Below, piece after piece: positions 45,930-54,496 of a stretch of 64,000 nucleotides of DNA. Each line of letters begins with the position of its first letter. Position 1 is the first letter of the stretch. Origin of the DNA: Sulfitobacter sp. DSM 110093 (GTDB lineage Bacteria; Pseudomonadota; Alphaproteobacteria; Rhodobacterales; Rhodobacteraceae); assembly GCF_022788715.1 (NCBI RefSeq), contig NZ_CP085169.1:124001-188000 (forward strand), given 5' to 3'. The position numbers and the translations under genes are program-made. Under the pieces are notes generated by a model that did not search any database, was not told the origin of the DNA, and saw only the letters and a list, made by a program, of their open reading frames with translations.

Positions 45930-46372
45930 CATCACAACCCTTCCTTTGGTTATGGTGGCTATTGCTTGCCTAAAGACAGCAAACAACTCTTGGCGAACTG
46001 CTCTGAGGTACCGCAAAATAGCTCCGCACCATCGTTGACGCTAACCGCACGCGCAAGGATTTTATTGCCGAACAGATACTCGCTCAAAAACCACGCCGTG
46101 TTGGCGTTTGCCGTTTGGTCATGAAGTCCGGCTCAGGCAATTTTCGGCAAAGTTCAATCCAAGGCGTGATGAAGCGGATCAAAGCCAAGAGCATTGAGGT
46201 AATCGTCTATGAGCCTGAAATGCAGGATGAGGATTTTGTCGGATCACAGGTGGAGCGTGATCTTTCTAAATCTAAAAAAGACTGCGACATCATACTCGCA
46301 AACCGCCGAACGCGCGATCTTGAAGACGTCATGGATTAAATTTTTACCCGCGATCTATTTGGATCAGATTGA
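45930..46372 (+). pseudogene. ugd: Broken UDP-glucose 6-dehydrogenase, C-terminal part
   Basis: The first frame encodes [20 protein letters not shown] with the catalytic Cys of UGDs. A frameshift near 46020 moves homology to the next frame ([20 protein letters not shown], then SIQGVMKRIKAKSIEVIVYE and PEMQDEDFVGSQVERDL). A premature TAA at 46337-46339 is followed in frame by IFTRDLFGSD and a TGA at 46370-46372, the normal UGD end. The N-terminal about 240 residues with the NAD domain are missing. The gene once made UDP-glucuronate for a glycan; activity must now come from elsewhere or be lost. Confidence 0.88.
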
Positions 46373-46873
46373 TCGAAGCCAAAATACGGTCCGCGACATA
46401 GCCTTCTTGAGTTTGGCGAGAACCGCCGATTTTCCTATCCAACAAAACAATCAACTAAAATTGTACTAAGCGCTATCGTCCATAAAAATATAGAGATAAC
46501 CATAGCGGTTCGACGGCGCCGCTTTGATCGCGCCAATATATTGGATATCCTATTTAACATATGGGTTTTTCTAAAAATGTGGCTGTATTGTCCGTCAGAA
46601 CAAATGTGTAGCGCTTGATAATATGCCCCGTCAATGAGACCAGCTGCGCAGGTTCTGCTTGATACCAATCCATGACATTATAAGCGCACGCCAAAGCAGT
46701 TGAGATTGAATTTATACAATAAAATCATTAGACCCAGTCACCACGCTCGCTGCGCGTGGAAGCCGCCTAACCCCGTCTCCAACCAAAATTCCAAGCCAAA
46801 GCTGAGCTTGGCTTGTGGCTTCTAGAAGGGCAGGGTGCTATTGTTACAGATAGTATTTACCGAGGAACGATAG
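46373..46873. other. About 500 bp of probable decayed sequence before manC
   Basis: No intact gene is seen. A minus-strand frame from about 46557 down to 46435 encodes a basic segment followed by one hydrophobic helix (RSKRRRRTAMVISIFLWTIA), which could be the N-terminal stump of a membrane glycan enzyme; this is a guess. The manC promoter should lie at the right end. Confidence 0.35.
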
Positions 46874-48322
46874 ATGACACACATCGTGCACCCTATTTTG
46901 CTGTGCGGCGGTTCTGGCACCCGGCTTTGGCCGCTGTCCCGCAAAAGCTATCCAAAACAGTTTGCGAAGCTGATGGGGGCATACAGCTTATTTCAAAGCT
47001 CGGCAGAACGCATGATAGGGCAGGGCTTTGCCCCGCCAGTACTATTAACGGGATCAGACTTCCGCTTTGTGGTAACTGAGCAGCTTGCGGCAGTAGAGAT
47101 TTCCCCCGCGGAGATTTTAATCGAGCCAGAAGGCAAAAATACTGCGCCGGCAATTCTGGCCGCAGCTTTGAGTCTGGCAGAGCGCGCTCCAGAAGCACTG
47201 ATGCTTGTCGCTCCCTCAGACCATGTTATCCCAGATGCGGAGGCATTCCGCAGCGCGGTGCAAGCCGCTACACCTGCGGCACAAGCAGGCCAGCTGGTCA
47301 CCTTCGGTATACACCCTGACCGCGCAGAGACTGGCTATGGCTGGCTGGAGATCAACGGCGCATTGGCAGAAGAGCTGGATGCTACACCTCAGCCATTAAA
47401 GCGCTTCGTCGAAAAGCCAGACAAACCTACTGCAGAGGCTATGCTCGCCGATGGTCAGCATTTGTGGAATGCGGGTATCTTCCTCTTTTCCGTAAAGGCG
47501 ATCATTGCGGCTTTCGAAACCCATGCGCCCGAGATGTTGATGCAAGTGCGTACCGCCCTGGAAGAGGCGGAGAAAGATCTAGGCTTTACGCGGCTGGCGC
47601 CAGATGCCTGGGCCCAAGTTGACAACATTTCCATCGATTATGCCGTGATGGAAAAAGCAGATAACCTCAGTGTTATGCCCTACTCGGGGGCGTGGTCAGA
47701 TTTAGGAGGCTGGGATGCTGTCTGGCGCGAATCCGGGCCAGATGAAGCCGGAGTGGTAACTTCCAACTCTGCGACGGCCATCGATTGTCATGATACACTG
47801 CTGCGTGCAGAAGACCCACGCCAGCACCTTGTCGGCATTGGCTTGCAAGATATCATCGCAGTTGCCATGCCTGATGCAGTGCTGGTCGCCCACAAAGATC
47901 GTGCGCAGGATGTTAAAGAGGCCGTGGCGGCTCTCAAGAAGAAAGGCGCCGCACAAGCCGAAACTCTGCCTCGCGACTATCGGCCATGGGGGTGGTTCGA
48001 AAGCTTGGTCTCGGGATCGCGCTTTCAAGTCAAACGTATTGTAGTGCACCCAGGCGCGGCGCTCTCACTGCAAAGCCATCATCATCGCTCTGAGCATTGG
48101 ATCGTTGTCGAAGGTACCGCAAAAGTTACGATCGGAGAGGATGTGCAGCTCGTAAGCGAAAACCAGTCAGTCTACATTCCCCTCGGCACGGTCCACCGTA
48201 TGGAAAACCCCGGAAAGATTCCCATGGTACTCATTGAAGTGCAGACAGGAAGTTATGTGGGTGAAGACGATATCATCCGCTACGAAGACGTTTACGCCCG
48301 CGGCCAAGGCGCTAAGGGCTAG
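46874..48322 (+). CDS. manC: Mannose-1-phosphate guanylyltransferase / mannose-6-phosphate isomerase
   Basis: This 482-aa bifunctional type II enzyme makes GDP-mannose. The nucleotidyltransferase half has PILLCGGSGTRLWPLSRKSY followed by PKQF, LIEPEGKNTAPAILAAAL, VAPSDHVIPD and FVEKPDKPTAEAML. The C-terminal cupin isomerase half has RPWGWFESLVSGSRFQVKRI, then HHHRSEHWIVVEGTAKVTIG. Length and domain order are standard. It provides GDP-mannose-derived sugars for the glycan genes to its left. Confidence 0.95.
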   Translation: MTHIVHPILLCGGSGTRLWPLSRKSYPKQFAKLMGAYSLFQSSAERMIGQGFAPPVLLTGSDFRFVVTEQLAAVEISPAEILIEPEGKNTAPAILAAALSLAERAPEALMLVAPSDHVIPDAEAFRSAVQAATPAAQAGQLVTFGIHPDRAETGYGWLEINGALAEELDATPQPLKRFVEKPDKPTAEAMLADGQHLWNAGIFLFSVKAIIAAFETHAPEMLMQVRTALEEAEKDLGFTRLAPDAWAQVDNISIDYAVMEKADNLSVMPYSGAWSDLGGWDAVWRESGPDEAGVVTSNSATAIDCHDTLLRAEDPRQHLVGIGLQDIIAVAMPDAVLVAHKDRAQDVKEAVAALKKKGAAQAETLPRDYRPWGWFESLVSGSRFQVKRIVVHPGAALSLQSHHHRSEHWIVVEGTAKVTIGEDVQLVSENQSVYIPLGTVHRMENPGKIPMVLIEVQTGSYVGEDDIIRYEDVYARGQGAKG

Positions 48323-48378
48323 ATCCATAAACTTAAGTGACGGCTGTATGGCCGCACAATCAATCTGAGATTGCCCCC

Positions 48379-48531
48379 ATGAAACGACTTATCTTGATAC
48401 CTTTCCTGCTTCTCTCTGCTTGCGGCTCAACGCCCGGCAAAGAACCACCAATGCACTATGACCGCACCACTGGTGAGATGCGGCCCTGTGCTCACATTGG
48501 CATGTTAGGAGACTGCAAGCATTTCATGTGA
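48379..48531 (+). CDS. Small lipoprotein, 50 aa
   Basis: The ATG at 48379 begins a lipoprotein signal (MKRLILIPFLLLSAC) with lipobox LSAC and a short mature part of about 36 residues (GSTPGKEPPMHYDRTTGEMR, then PCAHIGMLGDCKHF) with two further cysteines. The frame is open to 48337, but the signal peptide fixes the start. It lies 57 nt after manC. Anchoring in the inner or outer membrane cannot be decided; residue +2 is Gly, which favours outer-membrane sorting. Function is unknown. Confidence 0.72.
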   Translation: MKRLILIPFLLLSACGSTPGKEPPMHYDRTTGEMRPCAHIGMLGDCKHFM

Positions 48532-49303
48532 GGACGACTTAGGCAGCGCCGAAAGGGGGCGTCCTTCAAACTCTTTATTTCCGACGGAAACCACAATGTT
48601 TCCGCAGGACAAAGCCCGGACAAATTGGCCTTGGATGTGAATATACTTGCTGATGAGAACGGTGCGGATCATGGCAGACCTCGAGCTTTAAGTGGGTAAG
48701 TCTTACCTATAAGTACCGCTTGGCCATGCGTAAAGACGCAAAGGCTAGATACCTGCGCAAGAGCGCCAGCGTCAAGCTGGGTGCCCTTGGAGCAAAGCCA
48801 TCCTTTGACACCATATCCGCTCAAATGAGCAATCGTACTGTTAGATTCCAGCTCGTTTAGATCCTGAACTTATTGAGTGGCCCAAAACAGATCTCGAGGG
48901 GACTGCAAGGGCCGCTTAAGGAGTGGGCGGAAGATTTTCTGCAGCCGTCCCATCTAAGCGATAACGGGTCCTCAACGTTCAGATGGCGCGTCAAACTTGG
49001 GGGAGGGCACCTCTCAATCTGCTTCAACTGAAGCTCGCAACTATATAATATCATTGTTATTTTATTATTGATTAAATCCACCCTCATGTAAGCGAGGCCT
49101 GAGGCAAGGCTGTTGTTCGGAGGGGCAGAATGCGCAGAACGGGTACCCTGCGGTATTATGCCGTCTCAAATGATCGGGGATCGTTCGTGTTATTGAGCTA
49201 TGGTAGGCACGCCCGCAGCGCACATTCACCATGTCGGTCGCCTTTAGGCCAGTGGGGTATCTATGCGCCTTGCTTTCCAAAATTTTGAGCTGAAAACACC
49301 AAG
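48532..49303. other. About 770 bp without a recognised gene
   Basis: Short frames on both strands lack ribosome sites, motifs or a consistent coding pattern. Two AT-rich patches (near 49040-49075 and 48640) could be promoters. Decayed coding sequence is likely but not identified. Confidence 0.4.
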
Positions 49304-49711
49304 ATGAGAGACAGACCCAAACCTCAATCAACGCCGCTGAGCGTTAAGCAGCGCCGATTGATTGCAATTTGGTTAACTGCCGGTCTGGCCGCTGGCATCG
49401 CGGCGTTGACGTTGATGCCCTTAAACACACCTCAAGCCATCCCGGGCACCGACAAAATCCATCACATTATCGCATTCATGGCGCTAACGTTGCCTTGCGC
49501 TGCCTTCTATCCAAAGGCTCTCTTCCAAGTGATGGTTGCGGCTGTCACCTACGGTGCTCTGATTGAGGTAATCCAACCCTATATCGGACGATCCGGCGAA
49601 CTCACAGATTTCTTCGCAGACTTGGCAGGGATAGGGCTTGGCGTCAGCATTGGGCTTCTCTTGAACATAATTCTAAAGAGTTCAGCCCTGCTGCGTCCGC
49701 TGCGAGGATAA
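49304..49711 (+). CDS. VanZ-like small membrane protein
   Basis: This 135-aa protein has four hydrophobic segments (about 20-42, 55-75, 78-95, 108-128). The family signature is TDKIHHIIAFMALTLPCAAF, then YGALIEVIQPYIGRSGELTD and FFADLAGIGLG, typical of VanZ/YoaI-type proteins with a conserved D..HH and E..Q....R..e..D pattern. The family sits in the inner membrane; its biochemical role is unclear, though some members affect envelope or teicoplanin resistance. It is not in an obvious operon. Confidence 0.8.
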   Translation: MRDRPKPQSTPLSVKQRRLIAIWLTAGLAAGIAALTLMPLNTPQAIPGTDKIHHIIAFMALTLPCAAFYPKALFQVMVAAVTYGALIEVIQPYIGRSGELTDFFADLAGIGLGVSIGLLLNIILKSSALLRPLRG

Positions 49712-49842
49712 CACAGACTTCAGTTGCCGGCTCAATGAGGTACAAAAAATCGACCGGGCCCACACTTAAGCCTTATAGGCGGCCCCTTATTGCCCCATTG
49801 CTGGTCAACAATCACGAGCATAGAGCAGGATTGGAGCAAAAA

Positions 49843-49932
49843 ATGACACATCACTCAAAAACCGATCTTTTCCATATGATTGGATACAGCCTGATCGCCG
49901 CAGTCGTCGTTTGCGTCACACTATATACTTGA
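49843..49932 (+). CDS. Single-helix membrane microprotein, 29 aa
   Basis: The ATG at 49843 follows GGAG with 6-nt spacing. The product is a short polar N-terminus (MTHHSKTDLFH) and one hydrophobic helix (MIGYSLIAAVVVCVTLYT). The frame is open upstream to 49735, but that part has no ribosome site. Small one-helix proteins of this kind often tune larger membrane complexes; no partner is evident. Confidence 0.45.
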   Translation: MTHHSKTDLFHMIGYSLIAAVVVCVTLYT

Positions 49933-49997
49933 TAGCGCGTTCTTGGTGGATGAGCAGGAAACCTATAGTCTGAGGTGGGTTGGTAGTGTCTTAGGAC

Positions 49998-50060
49998 ATG
50001 AAGAAAAGCCGTTTCAGCGAAGAGAAGAAGGGCATTGGGGTATTACCTCGAGCACTTTGA
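49998..50060 (+). pseudogene. IS3-family OrfA N-terminal scar
   Basis: ATG at 49998 opens MKKSRFSEEK..., the characteristic first residues of IS3-family (IS407-like) OrfA transposases, and is followed by unrelated residues and a stop at 50058-50060. Only about 10 codons are preserved, so this is a small relic of an insertion sequence. Confidence 0.6.
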
Positions 50061-50063
50061 GGG

Positions 50064-51422
50064 CTACTGACCAATCTGCTTTGCTAAGAAGCGCAAAAAC
50101 CGAGGATCGCTAGTGCGAGTGATGTTGAGCCTAATGCCGGCATTCCCACTGTTTTCCTGCGCTGAGAAGAAAGTAGAGGGGGCTAGGAAAATATCCTCTG
50201 TTGCGGCCTTGCGGGCGAGTTCAGTATCGCTCACCCCCTCGGGCAATTCCAGCCAAGCGTAATAGCCCTGTCCTGGGTCAAACTTGCACCGCAAATTCAG
50301 ATCGGCCAAATCATTTTTTAACTTCTCCGACGCGTCCTGCAATCTTCCTGCCAGTCTGTTGAGATGACGGGCATAGCGGCGGCTTCGGATCGCCTCAGCA
50401 ATAATCATTTCTGACATGCGTGATGAGTTGACGGTTGTGATCATCTTCAGTTCAGCAAGTTCTTCGGCAATGCCACGCGGGGCCGCGATATAGCCGGTTC
50501 GGAATGAAGCAGAGAGTGTCTTAGAAAATGTGCCGACGAAGATCACCCGGTCAAAGCCATCAAGCGCCGCAAGCCTTACCCCTTTCGGGTCTGGCAGATC
50601 GATGAAGGGGTCGTCATCTACGACCATGAACCCCGATGATTCAGCCAGCTTCAAAACTCCATGAGCTGTCATTAGGCTCATTGAAGTGCCCGTCGGGTTC
50701 TGAGCAAGGGACTGCGTGAAAAAAAGTTTGGGCCGATGCTGGGCAGCCAAATTACGCAATTGCTCCAGGTCCGGTCCGTCAGCACCGCGCGGCACCCCGA
50801 TATAGCTCACTTGAGCGAGCCGTAATTTCGCAAATAAAGGGTAGTACCCGGGGTCATCAACCAAGACTGTGTCGCCTGCCTTTAGATAGCGTCGCACAAT
50901 CAGGTCCAGGCCGTGGTTTGCGCCAAATGTCGTGACAATCTGGTTCGCATCAAGCGCAATACCATCGGCGTAGTGATGCGCTGCAATTAAGGAACGTAGC
51001 GGCTGATACCCCATGTGGGAACCGTATCCCGACGTGTCGCTATCCTGATCCGGCAATTGGCGCATGGGAATGCCAGCCATCCACGAGGCGGGTGGGCGAC
51101 CATCACCGACCCGAACTGCGTAGTTCTGGTCAAGCTGCGCGCGCAGCAGCGAGATACTGTCTACCGCTTCGATCAGATGACGCGGCGCCTCGTCTTCTCG
51201 CAAGGTTTGATGTTGGCTTGCCACGGTAAAGCCAGCCCCTTGTCGAGCTGCGATAAGCCCGCGCGCGACCAGCCTATCATACGCCTCGACTATAGTGTTC
51301 TTGGACACGGAGTGATCCTGCGCTGCCGCTCGGATAGAAGGGAGACGCTCTCCTGCCTTTAGATCGTCATTAGCGATGCGATCGGTAAGGATTTGTACGA
51401 TAGTATCGATTTTGTTCACCAC
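50064..51422 (-). CDS. MocR-type regulator (GntR helix-turn-helix with aminotransferase-like domain)
   Basis: This 452-aa protein has an N-terminal winged helix-turn-helix at about 10-70 (LKAGERLPSIRAAAQDHSVS, then KNTIVEAYDRLVARGLIAAR). A fold-type-I PLP aminotransferase domain follows, with the expected PLP lysine in VGTFSKTLSASFRTGYIA and DDPGYYPLFAKLRLAQV upstream. MocR proteins bind PLP or a PLP adduct as effector. The start is a GTG at 51422. It is divergent from the HMG-CoA reductase and TRAP operon, with a dyad between them, so it most likely controls that operon. Confidence 0.9.
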   Translation of the reverse strand: MVNKIDTIVQILTDRIANDDLKAGERLPSIRAAAQDHSVSKNTIVEAYDRLVARGLIAARQGAGFTVASQHQTLREDEAPRHLIEAVDSISLLRAQLDQNYAVRVGDGRPPASWMAGIPMRQLPDQDSDTSGYGSHMGYQPLRSLIAAHHYADGIALDANQIVTTFGANHGLDLIVRRYLKAGDTVLVDDPGYYPLFAKLRLAQVSYIGVPRGADGPDLEQLRNLAAQHRPKLFFTQSLAQNPTGTSMSLMTAHGVLKLAESSGFMVVDDDPFIDLPDPKGVRLAALDGFDRVIFVGTFSKTLSASFRTGYIAAPRGIAEELAELKMITTVNSSRMSEMIIAEAIRSRRYARHLNRLAGRLQDASEKLKNDLADLNLRCKFDPGQGYYAWLELPEGVSDTELARKAATEDIFLAPSTFFSAQENSGNAGIRLNITRTSDPRFLRFLAKQIGQ

Positions 51423-51431
51423 GGAACCCTT

Positions 51432-51459
51432 ACTGTACCCTCTTTAGTACCAGTACAGT
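51432..51459. promoter_or_regulatory. Dyad operator between the MocR gene and the HMG-CoA reductase gene
   Basis: ACTGTAC at 51432-51438 and GTACAGT at 51453-51459 are a perfect 7-bp inverted repeat with a 14-bp centre that contains a third GTAC. It lies just upstream of the MocR start and about 85 bp before the reductase start, the usual position of a MocR operator. Confidence 0.6.
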
Positions 51460-51543
51460 GCGCAGCTGTTTTCCACAATTGTCCCTATAAAGCTTCTCCC
51501 AGTTCTGCATATGCTTCGCTCTGAATAAGGGGGGATATTCTAA

Positions 51544-52839
51544 ATGGCTGACGGCACCACAGTGCAGATCAATTCACGGCTCGAAAACCTGCGCAATCTT
51601 GAGCCAGAGGCGCGGCTGGACCTACTAGCAAAGGCAGTCGGCCTCGCCGATACCGATCAGGCCGCACTAGCAGGGCGTGATGTCTTGCCAATGTCGCTTG
51701 CAAACGGGATGATTGAGAATGTGATAGGGAAGTTTGAGCTTCCGCTTGGCGTCGCCTCCAACTTTACGATTAATGACAAGGACTACCTGATCCCGATGGT
51801 AGTTGAAGAGCCCTCTGTGGTGGCTGCAGCCTCCTATATGGCCAAAATTGCTCGTGGCTGCGGCGGCTTTCACACATCCTCCGACCAGCCGGTGATGCGC
51901 GCGCAGATACAAGTGGCAGGCCTGACGGACCCAAGCGGAGCCCGTCATCGGCTGCTTGCTGCAGAAACCGAACTGCGCGAGATGTGTAATGCGCGCGATG
52001 AGGTTCTGGTATCGCTGGGCGGCGGCTGCATTGGGATCGAAGTTCATGTGTTTGAAAACACAGCTGTCGGGCCCATGGCAGTGCTCCATATTCTAGTCGA
52101 TGTGCGCGATGCGATGGGGGCAAACGCCGTTAACTCGATGGCAGAAACAATCGCGCCACGCGTCGCTGAAATTGCCGGTGGGCATACCCGCCTGCGTATC
52201 TTGTCCAATCTGGCTGATCGTCGCTTAGCGCGAGCGCATGTCACCTTAACGCCCGAAGCCATGACCACAAAAGCAATGGACGGGCGAGAAGTGATCACTG
52301 GCATGATCGAGGCTTATGCACTGGCGCAGATTGATCCTTACCGCGCAGCAACCCATAACAAGGGCATCATGAACGGGATCGACCCTGTGGTTGTGGCCAC
52401 CGGCAACGACTGGCGAGCGATTGAGGCGGGAGCCCATGCTTGGGCCGCGCGCAAGGGCAGCTATACTTCGTTAACTACGTGGGAACGTGGTCAGGATGGC
52501 ACACTCACCGGTACGATTGAGATGCCTATGGCGCTCGGTCTGGTTGGGGGAGCAACCAAAACGCATCCGGCGGCACAAGCGGCATTGCGCGTACTGAACG
52601 TCGAGACGGCGCAAGAGCTTGCAGAAGTCACCGTCGCAGTAGGGCTGGCGCAAAACATGGCCGCCCTGCGTGCGCTGGCGACAGAGGGCATTCAAAAGGG
52701 GCATATGGCGCTGCACGCGCGCAATATCGCCATTCTCGCAGGCGCCACAGGATCGCAGATTGAAGCGGTAGCTAAGGCCATCGCGGGGGAGGGGCATGTC
52801 AGCGTCCAGGCGGCAAAGAGAGTATTGTCTGAACTTTAA
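51544..52839 (+). CDS. mvaA: Degradative (class II) HMG-CoA reductase
   Basis: This 431-aa protein is of the class II bacterial length. In the breakdown direction it oxidises mevalonate with NAD+ and CoA to HMG-CoA. Motifs: [16 protein letters not shown] with the catalytic Glu (88-91), [32 protein letters not shown] with catalytic Lys and Asp, and the late [11 protein letters not shown] with catalytic His. A strong AGGGGGGA ribosome site precedes the ATG. It leads an operon with a TRAP transporter, which points to growth on external mevalonate, not isoprenoid synthesis. HMG-CoA lyase is not in the window. Confidence 0.93.
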   Translation: MADGTTVQINSRLENLRNLEPEARLDLLAKAVGLADTDQAALAGRDVLPMSLANGMIENVIGKFELPLGVASNFTINDKDYLIPMVVEEPSVVAAASYMAKIARGCGGFHTSSDQPVMRAQIQVAGLTDPSGARHRLLAAETELREMCNARDEVLVSLGGGCIGIEVHVFENTAVGPMAVLHILVDVRDAMGANAVNSMAETIAPRVAEIAGGHTRLRILSNLADRRLARAHVTLTPEAMTTKAMDGREVITGMIEAYALAQIDPYRAATHNKGIMNGIDPVVVATGNDWRAIEAGAHAWAARKGSYTSLTTWERGQDGTLTGTIEMPMALGLVGGATKTHPAAQAALRVLNVETAQELAEVTVAVGLAQNMAALRALATEGIQKGHMALHARNIAILAGATGSQIEAVAKAIAGEGHVSVQAAKRVLSEL

Positions 52840-52878
52840 GACGACACACAGCATTCAGGTTTCTAGGGAGGATAACCA

Positions 52879-53934
52879 ATGACAAATAGTTTCAACAAAA
52901 GCGCCACGCGCCGGCATTTCATGCGCGGTGCCGCGGCGGCAGGTTTGGCTGCTCCGGCAATTGTCGCGGCAAGCTCAGTCCGCGCTCAAGGTAAAATTGA
53001 GTGGCGGATGCAGGCCCTTTGGGGCGGCGGCACCACACCAATGCTTTATGAAGAAAAGTTCTGCGACCGGGTGCGCGAACTGACCGGCGGAAGCCTCGAT
53101 ATCACGCCTTTTGCGGGCGGCCAGATTGTACCGGCCGCGCAGTCTTTCGATGCCGTACGCGGTGGCGCATTCCAGTTGATGAAAACCTTTGACGGTTATA
53201 CCGCCGGCAAGATTCCGGCGCATGGGTTCTCTTCCACTGTGCCCTTCGGGTTCCCCGAAGCGGATCAATACGAAGCATGGTTTTACGAACGCGGCGGCAT
53301 GGAGCTTGCAGCCCAATCCTATGCCCCTGCCGGCCTTACTTATGTAGCCCCGACGGTTTACGGCGAAGAGCCGCTACATTCGAAAGTCGAAATTCGCAAG
53401 ATGGCGGATATGGAAGGCCTTAAAGGTCGTTTTGTTGGTCTGGCTGCTGCCGTAATGGCAGATTTTGGCGTTGCTGTCTCTCCGCTGCCCACGTCCGAAG
53501 TCTATTCCGCCCTCGATAAGGGCCTCATTGATCTTGCCGACCGCGGCGACATCAAAGCAAACTACGAAGAGGGCCTTCACGAGGTCGCAAAATACCTCAT
53601 CCTACCGGGTATCCACCAGCCATCCACCGCGACTTGCTATGTGGCCAATACGGCGGCCTATGGTCAATTGGATGATCAGCAACGGGCTGCCCTAGCTGTA
53701 GCCGCGCGCGAAGTGTCTGGGGCGCTGCGTCAGAACATCATCGTGGACAACGCCGAATACCTTGCGAAGTTTGAGGAAGCCGGTGTCGAGATCATCACCC
53801 TCGATCCCGCAGATGTTGCTGAGGCGCGCAGCAAAGCTGTGGCCTCTTGGGAGAAAGCGACCAACGGCGATGCCCTCGCAACGGAAATGATGGAAAGCCA
53901 AAAACAGCTTCTCTCGGATCTCCGACTCCTCTAG
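52879..53934 (+). CDS. dctP: TRAP transporter solute-binding protein (DctP family)
   Basis: This 351-aa periplasmic protein has a twin-arginine signal (ATRRHFMRGAAAAGLAAPAI). The mature domain is DctP-type: MLYEEKFCDRVRELTGGSLD, then GGQIVPAAQSFDAVRGGAFQ and SPLPTSEVYSALDKGLIDLA. A GGGAGGA ribosome site is present. It is 40 nt downstream of the HMG-CoA reductase, so mevalonate or a related hydroxy acid is the most likely ligand (inference from context). The binding-site arginine that contacts carboxylates cannot be assigned without alignment. Confidence 0.92.
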   Translation: MTNSFNKSATRRHFMRGAAAAGLAAPAIVAASSVRAQGKIEWRMQALWGGGTTPMLYEEKFCDRVRELTGGSLDITPFAGGQIVPAAQSFDAVRGGAFQLMKTFDGYTAGKIPAHGFSSTVPFGFPEADQYEAWFYERGGMELAAQSYAPAGLTYVAPTVYGEEPLHSKVEIRKMADMEGLKGRFVGLAAAVMADFGVAVSPLPTSEVYSALDKGLIDLADRGDIKANYEEGLHEVAKYLILPGIHQPSTATCYVANTAAYGQLDDQQRAALAVAAREVSGALRQNIIVDNAEYLAKFEEAGVEIITLDPADVAEARSKAVASWEKATNGDALATEMMESQKQLLSDLRLL

Positions 53935-53955
53935 TCCCCCTAAACAAGCCACAGA

Positions 53956-53989
53956 ACGGCCCGAGCCAGCGAGCATCGGGCCGTTTTTG
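53956..53989 (+). terminator. Intrinsic terminator/attenuator between dctP and dctQ
   Basis: ACGGCCCGA at 53956-53964 pairs perfectly with TCGGGCCGT at 53976-53984 around an 11-nt loop and runs into TTTTT. It sits inside the operon, so partial readthrough would give more binding protein than permease, a common TRAP arrangement. Confidence 0.8.
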
Positions 53990-54007
53990 TAACACAGGGA
54001 GGTGCCA

Positions 54008-54496
54008 ATGCTTCGCGCGGCTCAAGCTATTACCACGTTCAATCGCTGGACATTTGAGACCACCAAATGGCTGGTCTATGTCATTGCAGCACTCATGCTT
54101 TTCGAAGTCATCTCCCGCTATTCGTTTCATAGCCCGACCAGTTGGGGGCCTGAGCTGGCCACTTTGCTGTTCGGTCCATTTTTCCTTCTTGGCGGGCCCT
54201 ATTTACTTCACATCGGAGGGCATGTGGCGGTCGATATTCTCTCGGCTGCAGCACGGGGCAGACTGCGCACGATCCTCGCGGTTGCGGCCGCTTTGCTGGC
54301 GCTTCTTTTCGGCTTGATCTTGGTACGGTTCAGCTTGCCGCTAGCATGGCAGGCGTTCGAATATGGTGAGACCAGTTACTCCGCATGGAACCCCGTAGTC
54401 TGGCCCGCCAAGATGGTTCTCCCTCTGGCAGGGTTACTGCTCATCTTGCAGTCACTTGCCGAAGTGGTCTTCGCTCTGAAAGTGAGGACCACCTGA
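54008..54496 (+). CDS. dctQ: TRAP transporter small permease (DctQ family)
   Basis: This 162-aa membrane protein has four predicted helices (about 20-42, 50-70, 85-108, 128-150). GPELATLLFGPFFLLGGPYL and GEVSY-like AFEYGETSYSAWNPVVWPAK match the DctQ family. The ATG at 54008 has GGGAGG 5 nt before it; a GTG at 54002 is less likely. It precedes dctM with stop and start overlapping by one base (TGATG). Confidence 0.88.
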   Translation: MLRAAQAITTFNRWTFETTKWLVYVIAALMLFEVISRYSFHSPTSWGPELATLLFGPFFLLGGPYLLHIGGHVAVDILSAAARGRLRTILAVAAALLALLFGLILVRFSLPLAWQAFEYGETSYSAWNPVVWPAKMVLPLAGLLLILQSLAEVVFALKVRTT

